This document shows positions 7,636 through 17,665 of a DNA stretch of 64,000 nucleotides, in pieces. The stretch is from the NCBI RefSeq assembly GCF_900105145.1, contig NZ_LT629752.1, forward strand, positions 2,752,001-2,816,000, given 5' to 3'. Numbering within the stretch: position 1 is the stretch's first letter; each line of letters begins with the position of its first letter. The translations under genes were made by a program, and so were the position numbers. The notes beneath the pieces were generated by a model. It saw only the letters and a list, made by a program, of their open reading frames with translations. It was not told the DNA's origin and ran no database searches. Source of the stretch: Polaribacter sp. KT25b (GTDB lineage Bacteria > Bacteroidota > Bacteroidia > Flavobacteriales > Flavobacteriaceae).

Positions 7636-9470
7636 ATGGCTAAAAAGGTAATTAAAGATCTTTTACAAGAAGTTTTAGATAGTTCTATGCAACAAATATC
7701 TGGACAAGACGCAACGTTTTTATATGCAGAATCTCCAACTAGCACTATGCATGTTGCAACTTTAACTATAGTAGAAGGTTCCATAGAATTCAATGATTTT
7801 AAAGAAATAGTAGCCTCAAAACTGCATTTAATTCCAAAGTTTAGAAAAAGGCTTTTAAATGTACCAATGAATTTAGACTATCCTTATTGGGTAGATGATC
7901 CTAATTTTGACATCGATTTACACATCAATAGATTAAAACTTCCAAATCCTGCAAACTGGAAAACTTTAAGAGAAATGACTTCTTCTTTTTTAGCAGCCCT
8001 TTAGATTTAAGAAAACCTTTGTGGTCTATTGATTTTATAGAAGGCTTAGACGAAGTTGCACAAGTACCAAAAGGTTCTATTGCAATTTTGTCTAAAATAC
8101 ATCATGTAATGATAGATGGAAGCTCTGGAGTTGGATTAATGAGTATTTTATTTGATAAAAACAAAGAAGAGAAAGAAAAAAAGCCTTCATCTCCTAAACC
8201 TTTTGAACCAGAACCTTTACCAGATGAAATTAGTTTATTAATAAAAAGTTCCTATAGTTTTTTTAAAAACCCGTTTAAAGTTCCTAAATTAATTGGTGAA
8301 ACTGCATTTTCTTTCCTTAAAGTAAAAATGAATAATCAATTAAGAGTAAAAAGAACTTCGTTTAAAAGCTCTTACTCTACTCCAAAAACTATTTTTAATG
8401 AATGTGTTTCTCCTAAAAGAACTTGGGGAACAGCTATTTTAGCTTTCGACAGAATAAACAAACTTCGCAAAATTATAGATGTTAGTGTTAACGATTTAAT
8501 TTTAGCAATTTGTGCTGGTGCAATTAGACGTTATTTAGAAGAAAAAGAAAAATTACCAGTACAACCTTTGGTTGCAAATGTTCCTATTTCTATTCGCACA
8601 AAAGGCGAAGAACAAAAAATGAATAATCAGATTTCTAATATGTTCATTAAAATTGGTACACATATTAAAAACCCTTTAGACCGCTTAGATTTTATACAAG
8701 AGCAAACTAGTTTAGGAAAATCTAAACACAAAGCTGTTGGCGCTAAAACACTTTCTAAAATGGCAGATGCTATGCCTTTTGGGTTGGCAAATTTAGCGGC
8801 AAGTTTGTATAGCAAATACAATATTAAAGAATTCCATAGACCGCCATTTAATGTTACTATTACCAATGTTCCTGGCCCACAAAATCCGCTTTATTTAAAA
8901 GGCCATAAAGTGGTAGGAATTTTTGGCTTAGCACCCGTTTTAGATGGTTTTGGTTTGATTATAGCCGCGTTTAGTTACAATGGTTTAGTTTCTATAACAA
9001 CAACTTCTGATGCTAAAACAATGCCAGATGCCGATAAATTTTCTAGATATATTAGAGAATCTGCAAATGAACTAGAAGCACTTATTTTAACAAAAGAAAA
9101 ACAAAAAACTGTTGAAAAAGTAAAAAAAATTAAAAGCTCAGTATTTTTTACCGCATTTAAAAAGTATTTAATTGCTGATAAAAATCTAAGAGAACAAATA
9201 ATTGGTTTGTATGATTTTCATCTAAATTTAGGTGAATCAGAAATTAACTATCAACTAGCAGTTTTAAAAGAAACCGTTTCTGTAAAAAAGAAAAAAACAG
9301 CAAAACCTTCTGTAAAAATTATAATTGATGACAATTACCTCATCAATCTTCATAAAAAGAATTTATTATTAGAAGAAGCCATTATTCAAGAAAGATTATT
9401 TTTTACTGGTACAAAAAAGAATATTGATAAATTCTCACAAATACTTTCTGAATTTTTAGAAAAAAATTAA
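7636..9470 (+). pseudogene. Wax ester synthase/diacylglycerol acyltransferase (WS/DGAT), frameshifted
   Basis: WS/DGAT enzymes join acyl-CoA to diacylglycerol or a fatty alcohol to make triacylglycerol or wax ester. Frame 1 (7636-8004) encodes the N-terminal 120 residues up to REMTSSF, then runs into TAG. Frame 3 continues from about 7992 (SSPLDLRKPLW) through the active site HHVMIDG (codons at 8100-8120) to the stop at 9470. One extra T in the six-T run at 7986-7991 would join them into about 610 residues. The remaining sequence has no decay, so this is either a sequencing error, a recent lesion or a slippage site. The C-terminus carries a Lys-rich extension (about 9283-9467) beyond the usual domain. 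ATG of the next gene overlaps the stop by one base. Confidence 0.85.
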
Positions 9471-10411
9471 TGAGTTTTAGTACCAACACATATAGAACGA
9501 TTGATGATAAAACCATTTTTTATTACAAATGGCCATCAAAAAAAAACAGTACTTTAAAAGGAATTGTACAAATTTCTCATGGAGTTGGCGAACATGCAGG
9601 TAGATATCAACACTTTGCAACAACATTACAAAATGAAGGTTATGAAGTGTATGCAAACGATCATAGAATTCATGGTAAATCAGTAAAAAACCATGATTAT
9701 TTAGGGTATTATGATGGCGATGATTATTTTTTAGATGCTTTAAATGATATGCGTCAACTTACAGAAATCATCAAAAAAGAACATCCGAATAAAAAAATAA
9801 TTCTGTTTGGTCACAGCATGGGTTCTTTATTAAGTAGAAATTATGTTACTAAATATGGTGATGATTTAGATGCTTTAATTTTATCTGGAACTGCAAGTTT
9901 TATGAAAGGAATTGGTTCTTTTGGACTTATAAGCGCTAAATTTTTAGGAAAATTAAATGGCAAACACCGAAGTAATGAATTACTTAAAAATTTGTTTTTT
10001 ACACAATTTAATAAAAAATTTAAACCCAACAGAACAAATGTAGACTGGATTAGTAGCGATGAGCATCAAGTAGATTTATTTGAAGCAGATCCGTTAAGAA
10101 TTGAAGATTTTTCTTTAAGTGTTTTTAGAGATATTTTAAAAGGAACTAAAAAAGTTAATGAAACTAAAACTTTTAAAAACACACCAAAAGATTTACCCAT
10201 TTTAATTTTTTCTGGTGATAAAGATCCTGTTGGTGAAATGGGAAAAGGTGTGATAAAAGTGGTAAATGCTTACAAAAAAGCGGATATTAAAGACCTTACA
10301 TTAAATTTGTATGAAGGAGGCAGACATGAAATGTTAAACGAAATAAATAAAGATGAAGTTGAACATGATGTCATTAATTGGCTAAAAGAAAGAATGAAGG
10401 CTAAAATTTAA
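9470..10411 (+). CDS. Alpha/beta hydrolase, monoacylglycerol lipase-like
   Basis: A 313-residue serine hydrolase with the Hydrolase_4 pattern. The oxyanion region is QISHGVGEHAGRY (34-46), the nucleophile S116 sits in LFGHSMGS, the acid is in IFSGDKDPVG and the histidine in GGRHEML near the C-terminus. Family members release fatty acids from mono- or lysoglycerides. No signal peptide, so it likely acts inside the cell on lipids made or stored by the neighbouring enzymes. The start overlaps the WS/DGAT stop by one base and the next hydrolase follows after 3 bp, so it belongs to the lipid operon. Confidence 0.92.
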   Translation: MSFSTNTYRTIDDKTIFYYKWPSKKNSTLKGIVQISHGVGEHAGRYQHFATTLQNEGYEVYANDHRIHGKSVKNHDYLGYYDGDDYFLDALNDMRQLTEIIKKEHPNKKIILFGHSMGSLLSRNYVTKYGDDLDALILSGTASFMKGIGSFGLISAKFLGKLNGKHRSNELLKNLFFTQFNKKFKPNRTNVDWISSDEHQVDLFEADPLRIEDFSLSVFRDILKGTKKVNETKTFKNTPKDLPILIFSGDKDPVGEMGKGVIKVVNAYKKADIKDLTLNLYEGGRHEMLNEINKDEVEHDVINWLKERMKAKI

Positions 10412-10414
10412 AAA

Positions 10415-11575
10415 ATGGAAAATAACAAAATACTCTATACATCTTTTACAAAGCTTGCTTTAAAAGTTGCAATGTCTAAAGGCATGACTTTAAAAAAAGC
10501 AAAAGAAATCGTTATTTTAAAGTTTGAACTTCATCCTTTCGAAAAAATGATTGTTGGCCTTATTGATGAAAGTAAATTAATAAAAAAAGAAGTAAATACT
10601 TTATTAAATGAATGTATTTCTGTCTGTGAAGATTTTGGACCAGACAGAGATTATGTGACTTTAAATATTGTTTTAGAAAGAATTAGCAAAATTGAAGCCA
10701 CAAAAAAAGGAACAAATGATATAGCGAATCAAGTTTTAAAAACCTTTAAAGAAAAGGTTGATGAAATAAACAAAAGAATAGAATCTCCTCCCCTCTTTAA
10801 TGTATTGTTAGAAACAAGATCTGTTGTAGAATGGGTTTCAATGTTTGGCGTTTATCCATTTATACCAAAACACAAAGCAAGCAAAAACAAACCCGTTTTA
10901 CTGATGCCTCCTTATTTAGGCAACGATAATTCTACTGCTTTTGTTAGAAAATATTTAAGATCCGTAGGTTTTAAAACTTACAAATGGGATTTAGGCGTAA
11001 ATATGATTAACTCAAAATCATTGCCAAAATTGATAGAAAAACTAGATGAAATTTACGAAAAACATCAAGAAAAAGTAAGTCTTGTTGGCTGGAGTGGCGG
11101 TGGTATTTTCGCTAAAATAATTGCCAACAGACATCCAGAAAAAGTGGAACAATTAATTACAATTGGTTCTCCTGTTTGGGGCGTTAAAAATATGAAAACT
11201 CCTTTAGTTAGGTCTTTAGAATTTTTAAGAGGACGAAAACTAAGAGAAAGAAACGATAAGTTTATTAAAGAATTAGAAGAAATTCCGGATGTACCAGTAA
11301 CTTGTATTTATACAAAAACCGATGGTCTTTTACCTTGGAAACACTGTATGGAAGCAGAAACATTAAGAAAAGATATAAACAATATCGAAGTTTTTGGCAG
11401 TCATTGTGGTATGGGCGCAAATGCTTCGGTTTTATTAACAGTTGCCAATTCTTTAAACACAAATATTACTGGCAAAAAACCAAAGGGAATTACAACTAAA
11501 ATAGAAAGTTTATTTTTTCCTGAATTTTGGGAACAAAAAGGAATATCAAAATTTACGAACCTCTTTTTTAGTTAA
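10415..11575 (+). CDS. Alpha/beta hydrolase, lipase-like, 386 aa
   Basis: The N-terminal 130 residues are helical and of unknown role. The hydrolase fold starts around PVLLMPPYLGNDNS (about 160-173), with nucleophile S227 in LVGWSGGG, and DG(LLPW) and a late SHCGMG histidine that complete a plausible triad. It resembles lipase or PHA-depolymerase-like esterases but I cannot assign a substrate. It lies 2 bp before the large acyltransferase gene and just after another hydrolase, so a role in editing or mobilising acyl lipids is likely. No secretion signal. Confidence 0.85.
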   Translation: MENNKILYTSFTKLALKVAMSKGMTLKKAKEIVILKFELHPFEKMIVGLIDESKLIKKEVNTLLNECISVCEDFGPDRDYVTLNIVLERISKIEATKKGTNDIANQVLKTFKEKVDEINKRIESPPLFNVLLETRSVVEWVSMFGVYPFIPKHKASKNKPVLLMPPYLGNDNSTAFVRKYLRSVGFKTYKWDLGVNMINSKSLPKLIEKLDEIYEKHQEKVSLVGWSGGGIFAKIIANRHPEKVEQLITIGSPVWGVKNMKTPLVRSLEFLRGRKLRERNDKFIKELEEIPDVPVTCIYTKTDGLLPWKHCMEAETLRKDINNIEVFGSHCGMGANASVLLTVANSLNTNITGKKPKGITTKIESLFFPEFWEQKGISKFTNLFFS

Positions 11576-11577
11576 TT

Positions 11578-14500
11578 ATGGAACATCACATAAAGAACAT
11601 TATAGAGCATCCGAAGTTTCAAGAAAACCTTAAAACAATTGCTAAAGAGCAAAAAGTTTTATTTTCTGAAATTCAAAAAAAAGGAGCAGAATGTATTACA
11701 GAATTATATTCGCAACAACATCCTATTGCAAATATGTTATCTGTAAAAGGGTTTCAATTTATGATGTCTAAAGCGTATAATAACAAAATAGATATTGATC
11801 CAAAAGAAATAAAAAGTTTGATGAAATTAATGCGACAAAACTCAGTTGCGTTCATTTTAACACACAAAACCTATTTAGATACTGTTGTTTTAGTATCTAC
11901 TTTAGCGCGTTACGGAATGCCAATTCCGTATACTTTTGGAGGAATTAATTTAGCGGTTCCTGGATTTAAACAATTAGGAAAAAACTCGGGTTTAATTTTT
12001 ATCCGAAGAAGTTTTAAAGAAGACCAAATTTACAAAGCTGCTTTAAGGCATTACATTTCTTGTTTGATAGAAAATGGCGATCATTTAACGTGGAATATAG
12101 AAGGTACACGTTCTAGAACAGGCAAGATTGTATATCCACAAATGGGGATTTTAAAATACATTATGGAAGGTGAAAAAGAAAGCACAAGAAACATAAAATA
12201 TGTTCCTGTTTCTATTGTGTATGATTTAATTCCGGATGTAAAAGAAATGACAGAAGAAGGAAAAGGTGTTGCAAAAAAATCTGAAAATATTGGTTCCTTC
12301 ATCAATTATTTTAAAAAATTAGGAAATCAATATGGCAAAGCAGCCATAAGATTTGGCGAACCTGTAGACGCTGCTGCACATCAGAATGCCATCATTCCAG
12401 ATATTGAAGAAGATAGTTATTCAGACACTAATTCTTTGCCTCGTTTTGCTTTTGAATTGATACATAAAGCAAACATGATTACTCCTGTAACTACAGTTTC
12501 ATTAGTTTGTAATGTATTACTAAACAACTTTTCATTGACCAAAAGTGAGATAGAATTTAGTGTCATTAAATTAATGAATTATATTGAACAACGTAAAAAA
12601 GATGTTTTAATTGAACGAGGTAAAAGCATAGCCGCATCCGTACAAAAAGCATTGAATTTATTGCAGAGTTCAGGCATTATTCAAAAAAATAAAGCAGGTT
12701 ATAAAACCCAATATAGTTTAGCACCAACAGAATTTTTATCTGCAACGTATTATGCAAATATGGCTTCTGTCCATCTGTATCACAGAGCCTTTATAGAAAT
12801 GGCTTTGGTTAAAATAAAAGATGAAGAATCTTCGGATAGAATTCTTTCTTTTTGGACAGAAATAATGCGATTAAGAAATCTTTTTAAATTCGAGTTTTTC
12901 TACACTAACAAACCTAAATTTAGTAGCGAAATTGAAGCTGAGTTATTGTTGTTTGATAAAAACTGGAGAGCCATAATAAGTGACCCAAAAGGCGATATAA
13001 ACAGCTTACTTTCTAGGCAAGAATTGTTTGTTTCTAAAGGATTATTATTAATTTATTTAGAAGCCAAAAAAGTAGTTTGTCATACTTTACATTCTTGGGA
13101 TTTAGAGGATGATTTTTCTGAAGATGAATTTATAGAACTATGTCTTTTTAAAGGAAAAGAATTACACTGGCAAAATAGAATAAGCAGATTAGATAGTATA
13201 TCCAAACCTTTTTTAATTAGTGCTTTACGTTTAGCAAAAAACAGTAAATTGACTCCTGTTGATAAAAAAATAGACACCAAAGAATTAGATATTTGGATGG
13301 ATTTGCTAGACAATCTTACAGAACGTTTGCATTTTTTACAAAAACTAGAAATTCTAAATACTAAGAAATTAATCAACAAAAAAAATGGGGAAACAGCAAC
13401 TGTTCCGGGAGCAGATTTAGATAGTGTTTCTAAAGATGTTTTAGAAGATGAAGAAGGCGCACATATTGCTGCATTTTTTGATTTAGACAAAACATTAATT
13501 AATGATTTTTCTGCCAAACAATTTTTAAAAACACGTTTATTAAGTGGTAAATCTACAGCCAAAGAATTGCTTTCTCAATTTGCAACCGTTTTAGTGTATG
13601 CTGCTGGAAATAGGGATTTTGAAATGCTTACAAAAATTTCTGCTTTAGGTGTAAAAGGCATTAAAGAAAAACAATTTATAGATTTAGGAGAAGAAGTATA
13701 TCATGATTATTTAGCAAATACAATTTATCCTGAAGCCATAAACTTAATAGCCACACACATAGAAAAAGGACATAAAGTTGTGATTATTTCTGCTGCAACT
13801 CGCTACCAAATAACACCAATTGCAAATGAGCTTGGCATAAAAGATATTTTCTGCACAGAAATGGAAGTTAGAAAAGGGAAATTTACGGGTGTAATTTCAG
13901 AAATGTGTTGGCAAGAAGGAAAAGCAAGAGCTGGAAGAAAATTTGCAAAAGCAAATAATATTGATTTGTCTAAAAGTTTTTTCTATACTGATAGTATTGA
14001 CGATTATCCTCTTTTAGAAATTGTAGGAAAACCAATAGCGACAAACGCTGATCATAAATTATCACAATTAGCTTTTGAAAATGATTGGAAAATTCTTCGT
14101 TTTAAAGAAACAAAAAAAATACCTTTGGTTAACGGTTTAAGAACTGGCTTAGCTGCCTCAAGTTTATACCCTTCTGCATTAAAAGGAATTATTAAAGGAA
14201 CATTATCAATGTCTCATAAAGAAGGTATAAACACTACTATTTCTAGTATTGGCGATTTAGGTACTAGATTAGCAGGTTTAGATATTGTTGTAAAAAACAA
14301 ACACAATTTAGAAGATCACAGACCGGCCGTTTTTTGTTTTAATCATCAATCTTCGGCAGACTTTTTTATCATCTTAAAATTATTAAGAAAAGATGTTACT
14401 GGGATCGCAAAAAAAGAGTTAGAAATAACTCCTTTTGGTCCAATATTTAAAGCAATGGGCGCAATTTTTATAGACAGATCTAACAAAAGGAAAGCTTTAG

Positions 14501-14823
14501 AATCAATGAAAAATGCTTCAGAAATTCTAAAAAAAGGAACCTCTGTTGCAATTGCTCCAGAAGGAACTAGAAGTGGTAGTAAAACTTTAGGCGAATTTAA
14601 AAAAGGTGCTTTTCATTTAGCAATGAAAGGTGGCGTACCAATTGTGCCAATTGTTATTAAAAATGCATATATGGCAATGCCAAAAGGAAGTAAAATGTTT
14701 AACCCTACACACATTGAAGTAGTTATTTTAGACCCAATTGATACTTCTGAATGGAAACCAAAAAATATAAATATATATTTAAATGATGTAAGGAATTTAT
14801 TTTTAAAGGAATTAGAAAACTAA
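11578..14823 (+). CDS. Fused GPAT - HAD-IB phosphatase - LPAAT protein
   Basis: A single 1081-residue protein with three enzymatic modules. Residues about 85-300 form a PlsB-like glycerol-3-phosphate acyltransferase: HKTYLD gives H96 and D101 of the HX4D motif, and IEGTRSRTGK (174-183) is motif III. Residues about 630-840 are a HAD-IB phosphatase with D635 and D637 in FFDLDKTL. Residues about 905-1081 are a PlsC-like acyltransferase with H923/D928 (NHQSSAD) and EGTRS at 995-999. Together these could make lysophosphatidate, phosphatidate and possibly dephosphorylate an intermediate for WS/DGAT. Mycobacteria have adjacent plsB2 and HAD-plsC genes; here they are joined. The central segment 300-600 is like the helical C-part of PlsB. 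Confidence 0.93.
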   Translation: MEHHIKNIIEHPKFQENLKTIAKEQKVLFSEIQKKGAECITELYSQQHPIANMLSVKGFQFMMSKAYNNKIDIDPKEIKSLMKLMRQNSVAFILTHKTYLDTVVLVSTLARYGMPIPYTFGGINLAVPGFKQLGKNSGLIFIRRSFKEDQIYKAALRHYISCLIENGDHLTWNIEGTRSRTGKIVYPQMGILKYIMEGEKESTRNIKYVPVSIVYDLIPDVKEMTEEGKGVAKKSENIGSFINYFKKLGNQYGKAAIRFGEPVDAAAHQNAIIPDIEEDSYSDTNSLPRFAFELIHKANMITPVTTVSLVCNVLLNNFSLTKSEIEFSVIKLMNYIEQRKKDVLIERGKSIAASVQKALNLLQSSGIIQKNKAGYKTQYSLAPTEFLSATYYANMASVHLYHRAFIEMALVKIKDEESSDRILSFWTEIMRLRNLFKFEFFYTNKPKFSSEIEAELLLFDKNWRAIISDPKGDINSLLSRQELFVSKGLLLIYLEAKKVVCHTLHSWDLEDDFSEDEFIELCLFKGKELHWQNRISRLDSISKPFLISALRLAKNSKLTPVDKKIDTKELDIWMDLLDNLTERLHFLQKLEILNTKKLINKKNGETATVPGADLDSVSKDVLEDEEGAHIAAFFDLDKTLINDFSAKQFLKTRLLSGKSTAKELLSQFATVLVYAAGNRDFEMLTKISALGVKGIKEKQFIDLGEEVYHDYLANTIYPEAINLIATHIEKGHKVVIISAATRYQITPIANELGIKDIFCTEMEVRKGKFTGVISEMCWQEGKARAGRKFAKANNIDLSKSFFYTDSIDDYPLLEIVGKPIATNADHKLSQLAFENDWKILRFKETKKIPLVNGLRTGLAASSLYPSALKGIIKGTLSMSHKEGINTTISSIGDLGTRLAGLDIVVKNKHNLEDHRPAVFCFNHQSSADFFIILKLLRKDVTGIAKKELEITPFGPIFKAMGAIFIDRSNKRKALESMKNASEILKKGTSVAIAPEGTRSGSKTLGEFKKGAFHLAMKGGVPIVPIVIKNAYMAMPKGSKMFNPTHIEVVILDPIDTSEWKPKNINIYLNDVRNLFLKELEN

Positions 14824-14836
14824 TAAAACTTAAATT

Positions 14837-15838
14837 ATGAAACTAAAAGTTGGCTTATTAGGCGGTGGTTCTTGGGGAACAACTGTTGCATCTTTAACTG
14901 CAAAAAATAGCCCAACTATTATTTGGGCAAGAAACCAAGAAATAGTAAATGAAATAAACGAGCATCATACTAATAAAAAATATTTACCAAACGCAAAATT
15001 AACAGATACTTTAAGAGCATCAACTTCAATAAAAGAAACTGTAGAAAATGCAGATGTTATTGTTATGGGCGTTCCTTCACAAAGTTTACGGGAAGTTTTA
15101 ATAGAAGCAAAACCTTATATTAGACCTTGGGTACCAATAATAAATTTAGCAAAAGGTTTAGAAATGAGTACAAAAATGCGAATGACAGAAGTAATTGAAG
15201 AATTAATGCCTGGACATCCTATTGGAGTTTTAACAGGCCCTAATTTAGCCAAGGAAATTCATTTTGGAAAAGCTGCGGCTGCAGTAATTGCAATGGTAGA
15301 TCATTCAATTGCAAAAAGTTTACAACCTGTTTTTAATTCGGGTTTATTTCGCGTGTACACAAATGATGATGTTATTGGGTGTGAATTAGGCGGAGCATTA
15401 AAAAATATTTATGCAATTGCGACAGGAATGGGTGATGGTTCTAATGCTGGCGATAATACACGTGCTGCAATTATAACTAGAGGTTTGGCAGAACTTACAC
15501 GATTAGGAATTGCCATGGGAGGTAAAAAAAGCACATTTGCTGGCTTAGCAGGAATGGGAGATTTAGTTGCAACTTGTTCTAGTTCTAAAAGTAGAAACCA
15601 TCATGTTGGCTTTCAATTAGGAAGAGGTAAAAGTTTAGAACAAATTATTGACGAAATGGATGAAATTGCAGAAGGTGTAAAAACTGCAAAAGTTGTAATG
15701 GAACTTGCTAAACGTTATAAAATTGACATGCCAATAGCTAAAGAGATTTACAAAGTGCTTTATGAAGGCAATAATGTAAATGATGCTTTTAAAGGTTTAT
15801 TAAAATATGAAACTGGCTCTGAAAAAGAACCAGGTTAA
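14837..15838 (+). CDS. gpsA: NAD(P)-dependent glycerol-3-phosphate dehydrogenase
   Basis: GpsA reduces dihydroxyacetone phosphate to sn-glycerol 3-phosphate, the acceptor for the GPAT domain encoded just upstream. The Rossmann motif GLLGGGSWGTTVAS is at 6-19, followed by IIWARN. TGPNLAKEI and ELGGALKNIYAIATGMGDG carry the catalytic lysines, and FAGLAGMGDLVATCSS is typical of the C-terminal domain. At 333 residues it is full length and cytoplasmic. It sits 13 bp after the acyltransferase, which supports a dedicated glycerolipid pathway. Confidence 0.97.
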   Translation: MKLKVGLLGGGSWGTTVASLTAKNSPTIIWARNQEIVNEINEHHTNKKYLPNAKLTDTLRASTSIKETVENADVIVMGVPSQSLREVLIEAKPYIRPWVPIINLAKGLEMSTKMRMTEVIEELMPGHPIGVLTGPNLAKEIHFGKAAAAVIAMVDHSIAKSLQPVFNSGLFRVYTNDDVIGCELGGALKNIYAIATGMGDGSNAGDNTRAAIITRGLAELTRLGIAMGGKKSTFAGLAGMGDLVATCSSSKSRNHHVGFQLGRGKSLEQIIDEMDEIAEGVKTAKVVMELAKRYKIDMPIAKEIYKVLYEGNNVNDAFKGLLKYETGSEKEPG

Positions 15839-15848
15839 AATTAAAGTG

Positions 15849-16361
15849 ATGACAAAAAAACAAGATCAAACAGCCTCTTTTATGGTTCGTTTTAATCAAC
15901 AAATTTTTGAGGAAAATGGCGAATCTAAATTACAATGGCGTGGTAAAATTTCTCACATTCAAGATGGTGATGAAAAACGTTTTTCTGATTTTAATGATGC
16001 ATTGCTTTTTATGCAGCAAAAATTAAGCGAATTAACAGAAGAAGCAACCAAGCATAAAACGACTGAAGAACAAGAAAATATTATTCAGAAAAGTCTTTCT
16101 ATGTGGAAAACTATTAAAGATTTTGGTCCAAAAGTAATTAGAGATACGTTAAAAGATCCGAAGAAACAGTTTACTCATTTGCAAGATGAAATTCAAGATA
16201 AAATAAGTTTAATTGGAGACGAAATATCTGAGAAAGTACAAATTGATCAATGGCGAAATGCATCAAGATCTGATTTTAATAAAATTCAAAATCAGATAGA
16301 AAACTTATCATCAGAAATAACAAAACTTACTACCAAAATAGACGCTATAAAAAAGAAATAG
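15849..16361 (+). CDS. Coiled-coil protein with phasin-like C-terminus
   Basis: I chose the ATG at 15849 (MTKKQDQTASF), 10 bp after the gpsA stop, over an upstream in-frame Met inside gpsA. The product has 170 residues. The first 60 look like a small globular domain (FMVRFNQQIFEENGESKLQWRG, then KRFSDFNDALLFM), and the rest is helical. The C-terminus, from SRSDFNKIQNQIENL onward, has a short SR/DF lead and a leucine-zipper-like coil that recalls PhaF/PhaI phasins. That likeness is weak and by eye. With the lipid enzymes before it and the SARP gene 7 bp after, a granule-surface or chaperone role is possible. Confidence 0.72.
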   Translation: MTKKQDQTASFMVRFNQQIFEENGESKLQWRGKISHIQDGDEKRFSDFNDALLFMQQKLSELTEEATKHKTTEEQENIIQKSLSMWKTIKDFGPKVIRDTLKDPKKQFTHLQDEIQDKISLIGDEISEKVQIDQWRNASRSDFNKIQNQIENLSSEITKLTTKIDAIKKK

Positions 16362-16368
16362 TTACTCT

Positions 16369-17172
16369 ATGTCTAACTCTCTACTACAACTACAAGAATT
16401 ACAAACCTTTAAAAAAGATGCAAAAATTCGCATTGAAACTTTAGGGCATTTTTGTGTGTGGAGAAATCACCAAAAGGTTGACAACAAAGAATGGGCAAGA
16501 GATAAAACAATTCAATTATTACAATATTTAGTTTCTAATCGCCAAAGAAATGCACTTCATAAAGAAAAAATTATGGACGGACTTTGGGAAGATTGGAATG
16601 ATCGTGATTTTAAAGTTGCTTTACACGGAATTAATAAAGTGCTGGAACCCAAAAGACTTTCTAGAACAGAATCTGAATACATTATAAGACAAGGTGTTAG
16701 CTATCAAATTGATTTAAAAAAAGTTTGGATTGATGTTGAAGCATTAGAAAAATACATTATTATTGGTAATGAATCTTTAATTATTGATAAAACGGTGTCT
16801 AAAATTGCCTACAAAGCTGCAATAGATTTATACAAAGGCTCTTATTTACCTAACCGAATTTTTGAAGATTGGACATCCGAAGAAAGAGAAAAAACCCAAC
16901 TTTTAATTTTAGGAACTTATATAACATTAGCCGAAATTTTATTGCAAGAAAACCCGTTAGAAAGTATTCGTTTGGCACAAAAAGCCTTGGCTATTGATGC
17001 AACTTGGGAAGATGCTTACAGAATACAAATGCAAGCCTATATTATTAGAGGCAACAGACCACAAGCTATAAAAACGTATCTAAAATGTGAGGTTATTTTA
17101 GAAGAAGAATATGGAATTTCGCCGCTTCCTGAAACTAAAAAACTATTGAACGAGATTGAAAACATACATTGA
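16369..17172 (+). CDS. SARP/BTAD-type transcriptional regulator
   Basis: A 267-residue regulator. Residues about 17-115 form a winged helix of the OmpR-like type (IRIETLGHFCVWRN, then DKTIQLLQYLVSNRQRN, KEKIMDGLW and a DVEALEKY strand at the end). About 116-265 is the bacterial transcriptional activation domain: YKGSYLPNRIFEDWTSEERE, three to four TPR-like helices, and EEEYGISPLPETKKLL at the end. There is no receiver or ATPase domain. SARPs activate secondary-metabolite genes in Streptomyces by binding heptamer direct repeats just upstream of the -10 box. Such repeats occur at 17342 and 17666, directly downstream of this gene. Strong candidate regulator of the phasin-like genes. Confidence 0.88.
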   Translation: MSNSLLQLQELQTFKKDAKIRIETLGHFCVWRNHQKVDNKEWARDKTIQLLQYLVSNRQRNALHKEKIMDGLWEDWNDRDFKVALHGINKVLEPKRLSRTESEYIIRQGVSYQIDLKKVWIDVEALEKYIIIGNESLIIDKTVSKIAYKAAIDLYKGSYLPNRIFEDWTSEEREKTQLLILGTYITLAEILLQENPLESIRLAQKALAIDATWEDAYRIQMQAYIIRGNRPQAIKTYLKCEVILEEEYGISPLPETKKLLNEIENIH

Positions 17173-17341
17173 TTTTATCAGAAAAAATAAGACACAAATC
17201 TCACGAATAACAAAAATTCCTTACTATTTCTTCAATTTCATATTTCAAGAATATAATTTGAAATTTAAAAAATAAATACTAAAATAATAAAGACCCAAAA
17301 AACCTACCAATTAGTGTAATTCGTTTCTCATAACCATCATT

Positions 17342-17375
17342 GTAACTCATTTGCAACTCACACGTTTTATATTTG
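17342..17375 (+). promoter_or_regulatory. SARP-like operator and promoter, copy 1
   Basis: Heptamers GTAACTC (17342-17348) and GCAACTC (17353-17359) are direct repeats with an 11-bp period and an ATTT spacer. Eight bp later comes TATATTTG (17368-17375), a TAnnTTTG -7 box. The repeats replace a normal -33 element. The downstream ATG is at 17402. The identical arrangement recurs at 17666. Confidence 0.75.
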
Positions 17376-17401
17376 TACTATAATAAATATCAATACACAA
17401 A

Positions 17402-17662
17402 ATGATGGAAATTATCTCAACAAAAAGCATAAAGGAAAATACTTTAAAGTTAAACGATTTTGCTTTAAAAACTACCGAAAAGATAGTTTCTAAGTCAATT
17501 GATTCTGTAGAGAATTTACAAAAAATTACATCAAAAACTATAAAACATGGTTTAAAATTCTCTGCAAAACAACAAGATAATCTCTTTAACAATTTAGAAA
17601 AAGAGAAAGGAATGATTTGGAGAAACTTAAATAAAACATTAGATTTTTTCAGCAAAAACTAG
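17402..17662 (+). CDS. Phasin-like small protein A (86 aa)
   Basis: A helical 86-residue protein without cysteines or signal peptide. From LNDFALKTTEKIV (about residues 17-30) it aligns ungapped with the protein of 18636-18926, sharing NDFAL-x-TTE, QQ and a final basic/aromatic helix. The pattern of amphipathic helices with repeated aromatic, QQ and Lys residues is like phasins, which coat storage granules; no database match is claimed. MM at the start means 17402 or 17405 could be used. It has its own SARP-type promoter (17342-17375), so it is probably induced with the second operon at 17739. Confidence 0.72.
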   Translation: MMEIISTKSIKENTLKLNDFALKTTEKIVSKSIDSVENLQKITSKTIKHGLKFSAKQQDNLFNNLEKEKGMIWRNLNKTLDFFSKN

Positions 17663-17665
17663 TTT

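Noticed and set aside
7296..7640. Integration site of a mobile island at tRNA-Thr
   Set aside because: No integrase and no second copy of the tRNA 3' end is present in the window.
11265..11499. Two short overlapping frames within the hydrolase gene
   Set aside because: Both are out-of-frame shadows of the conserved C-terminal half of 10415-11575.
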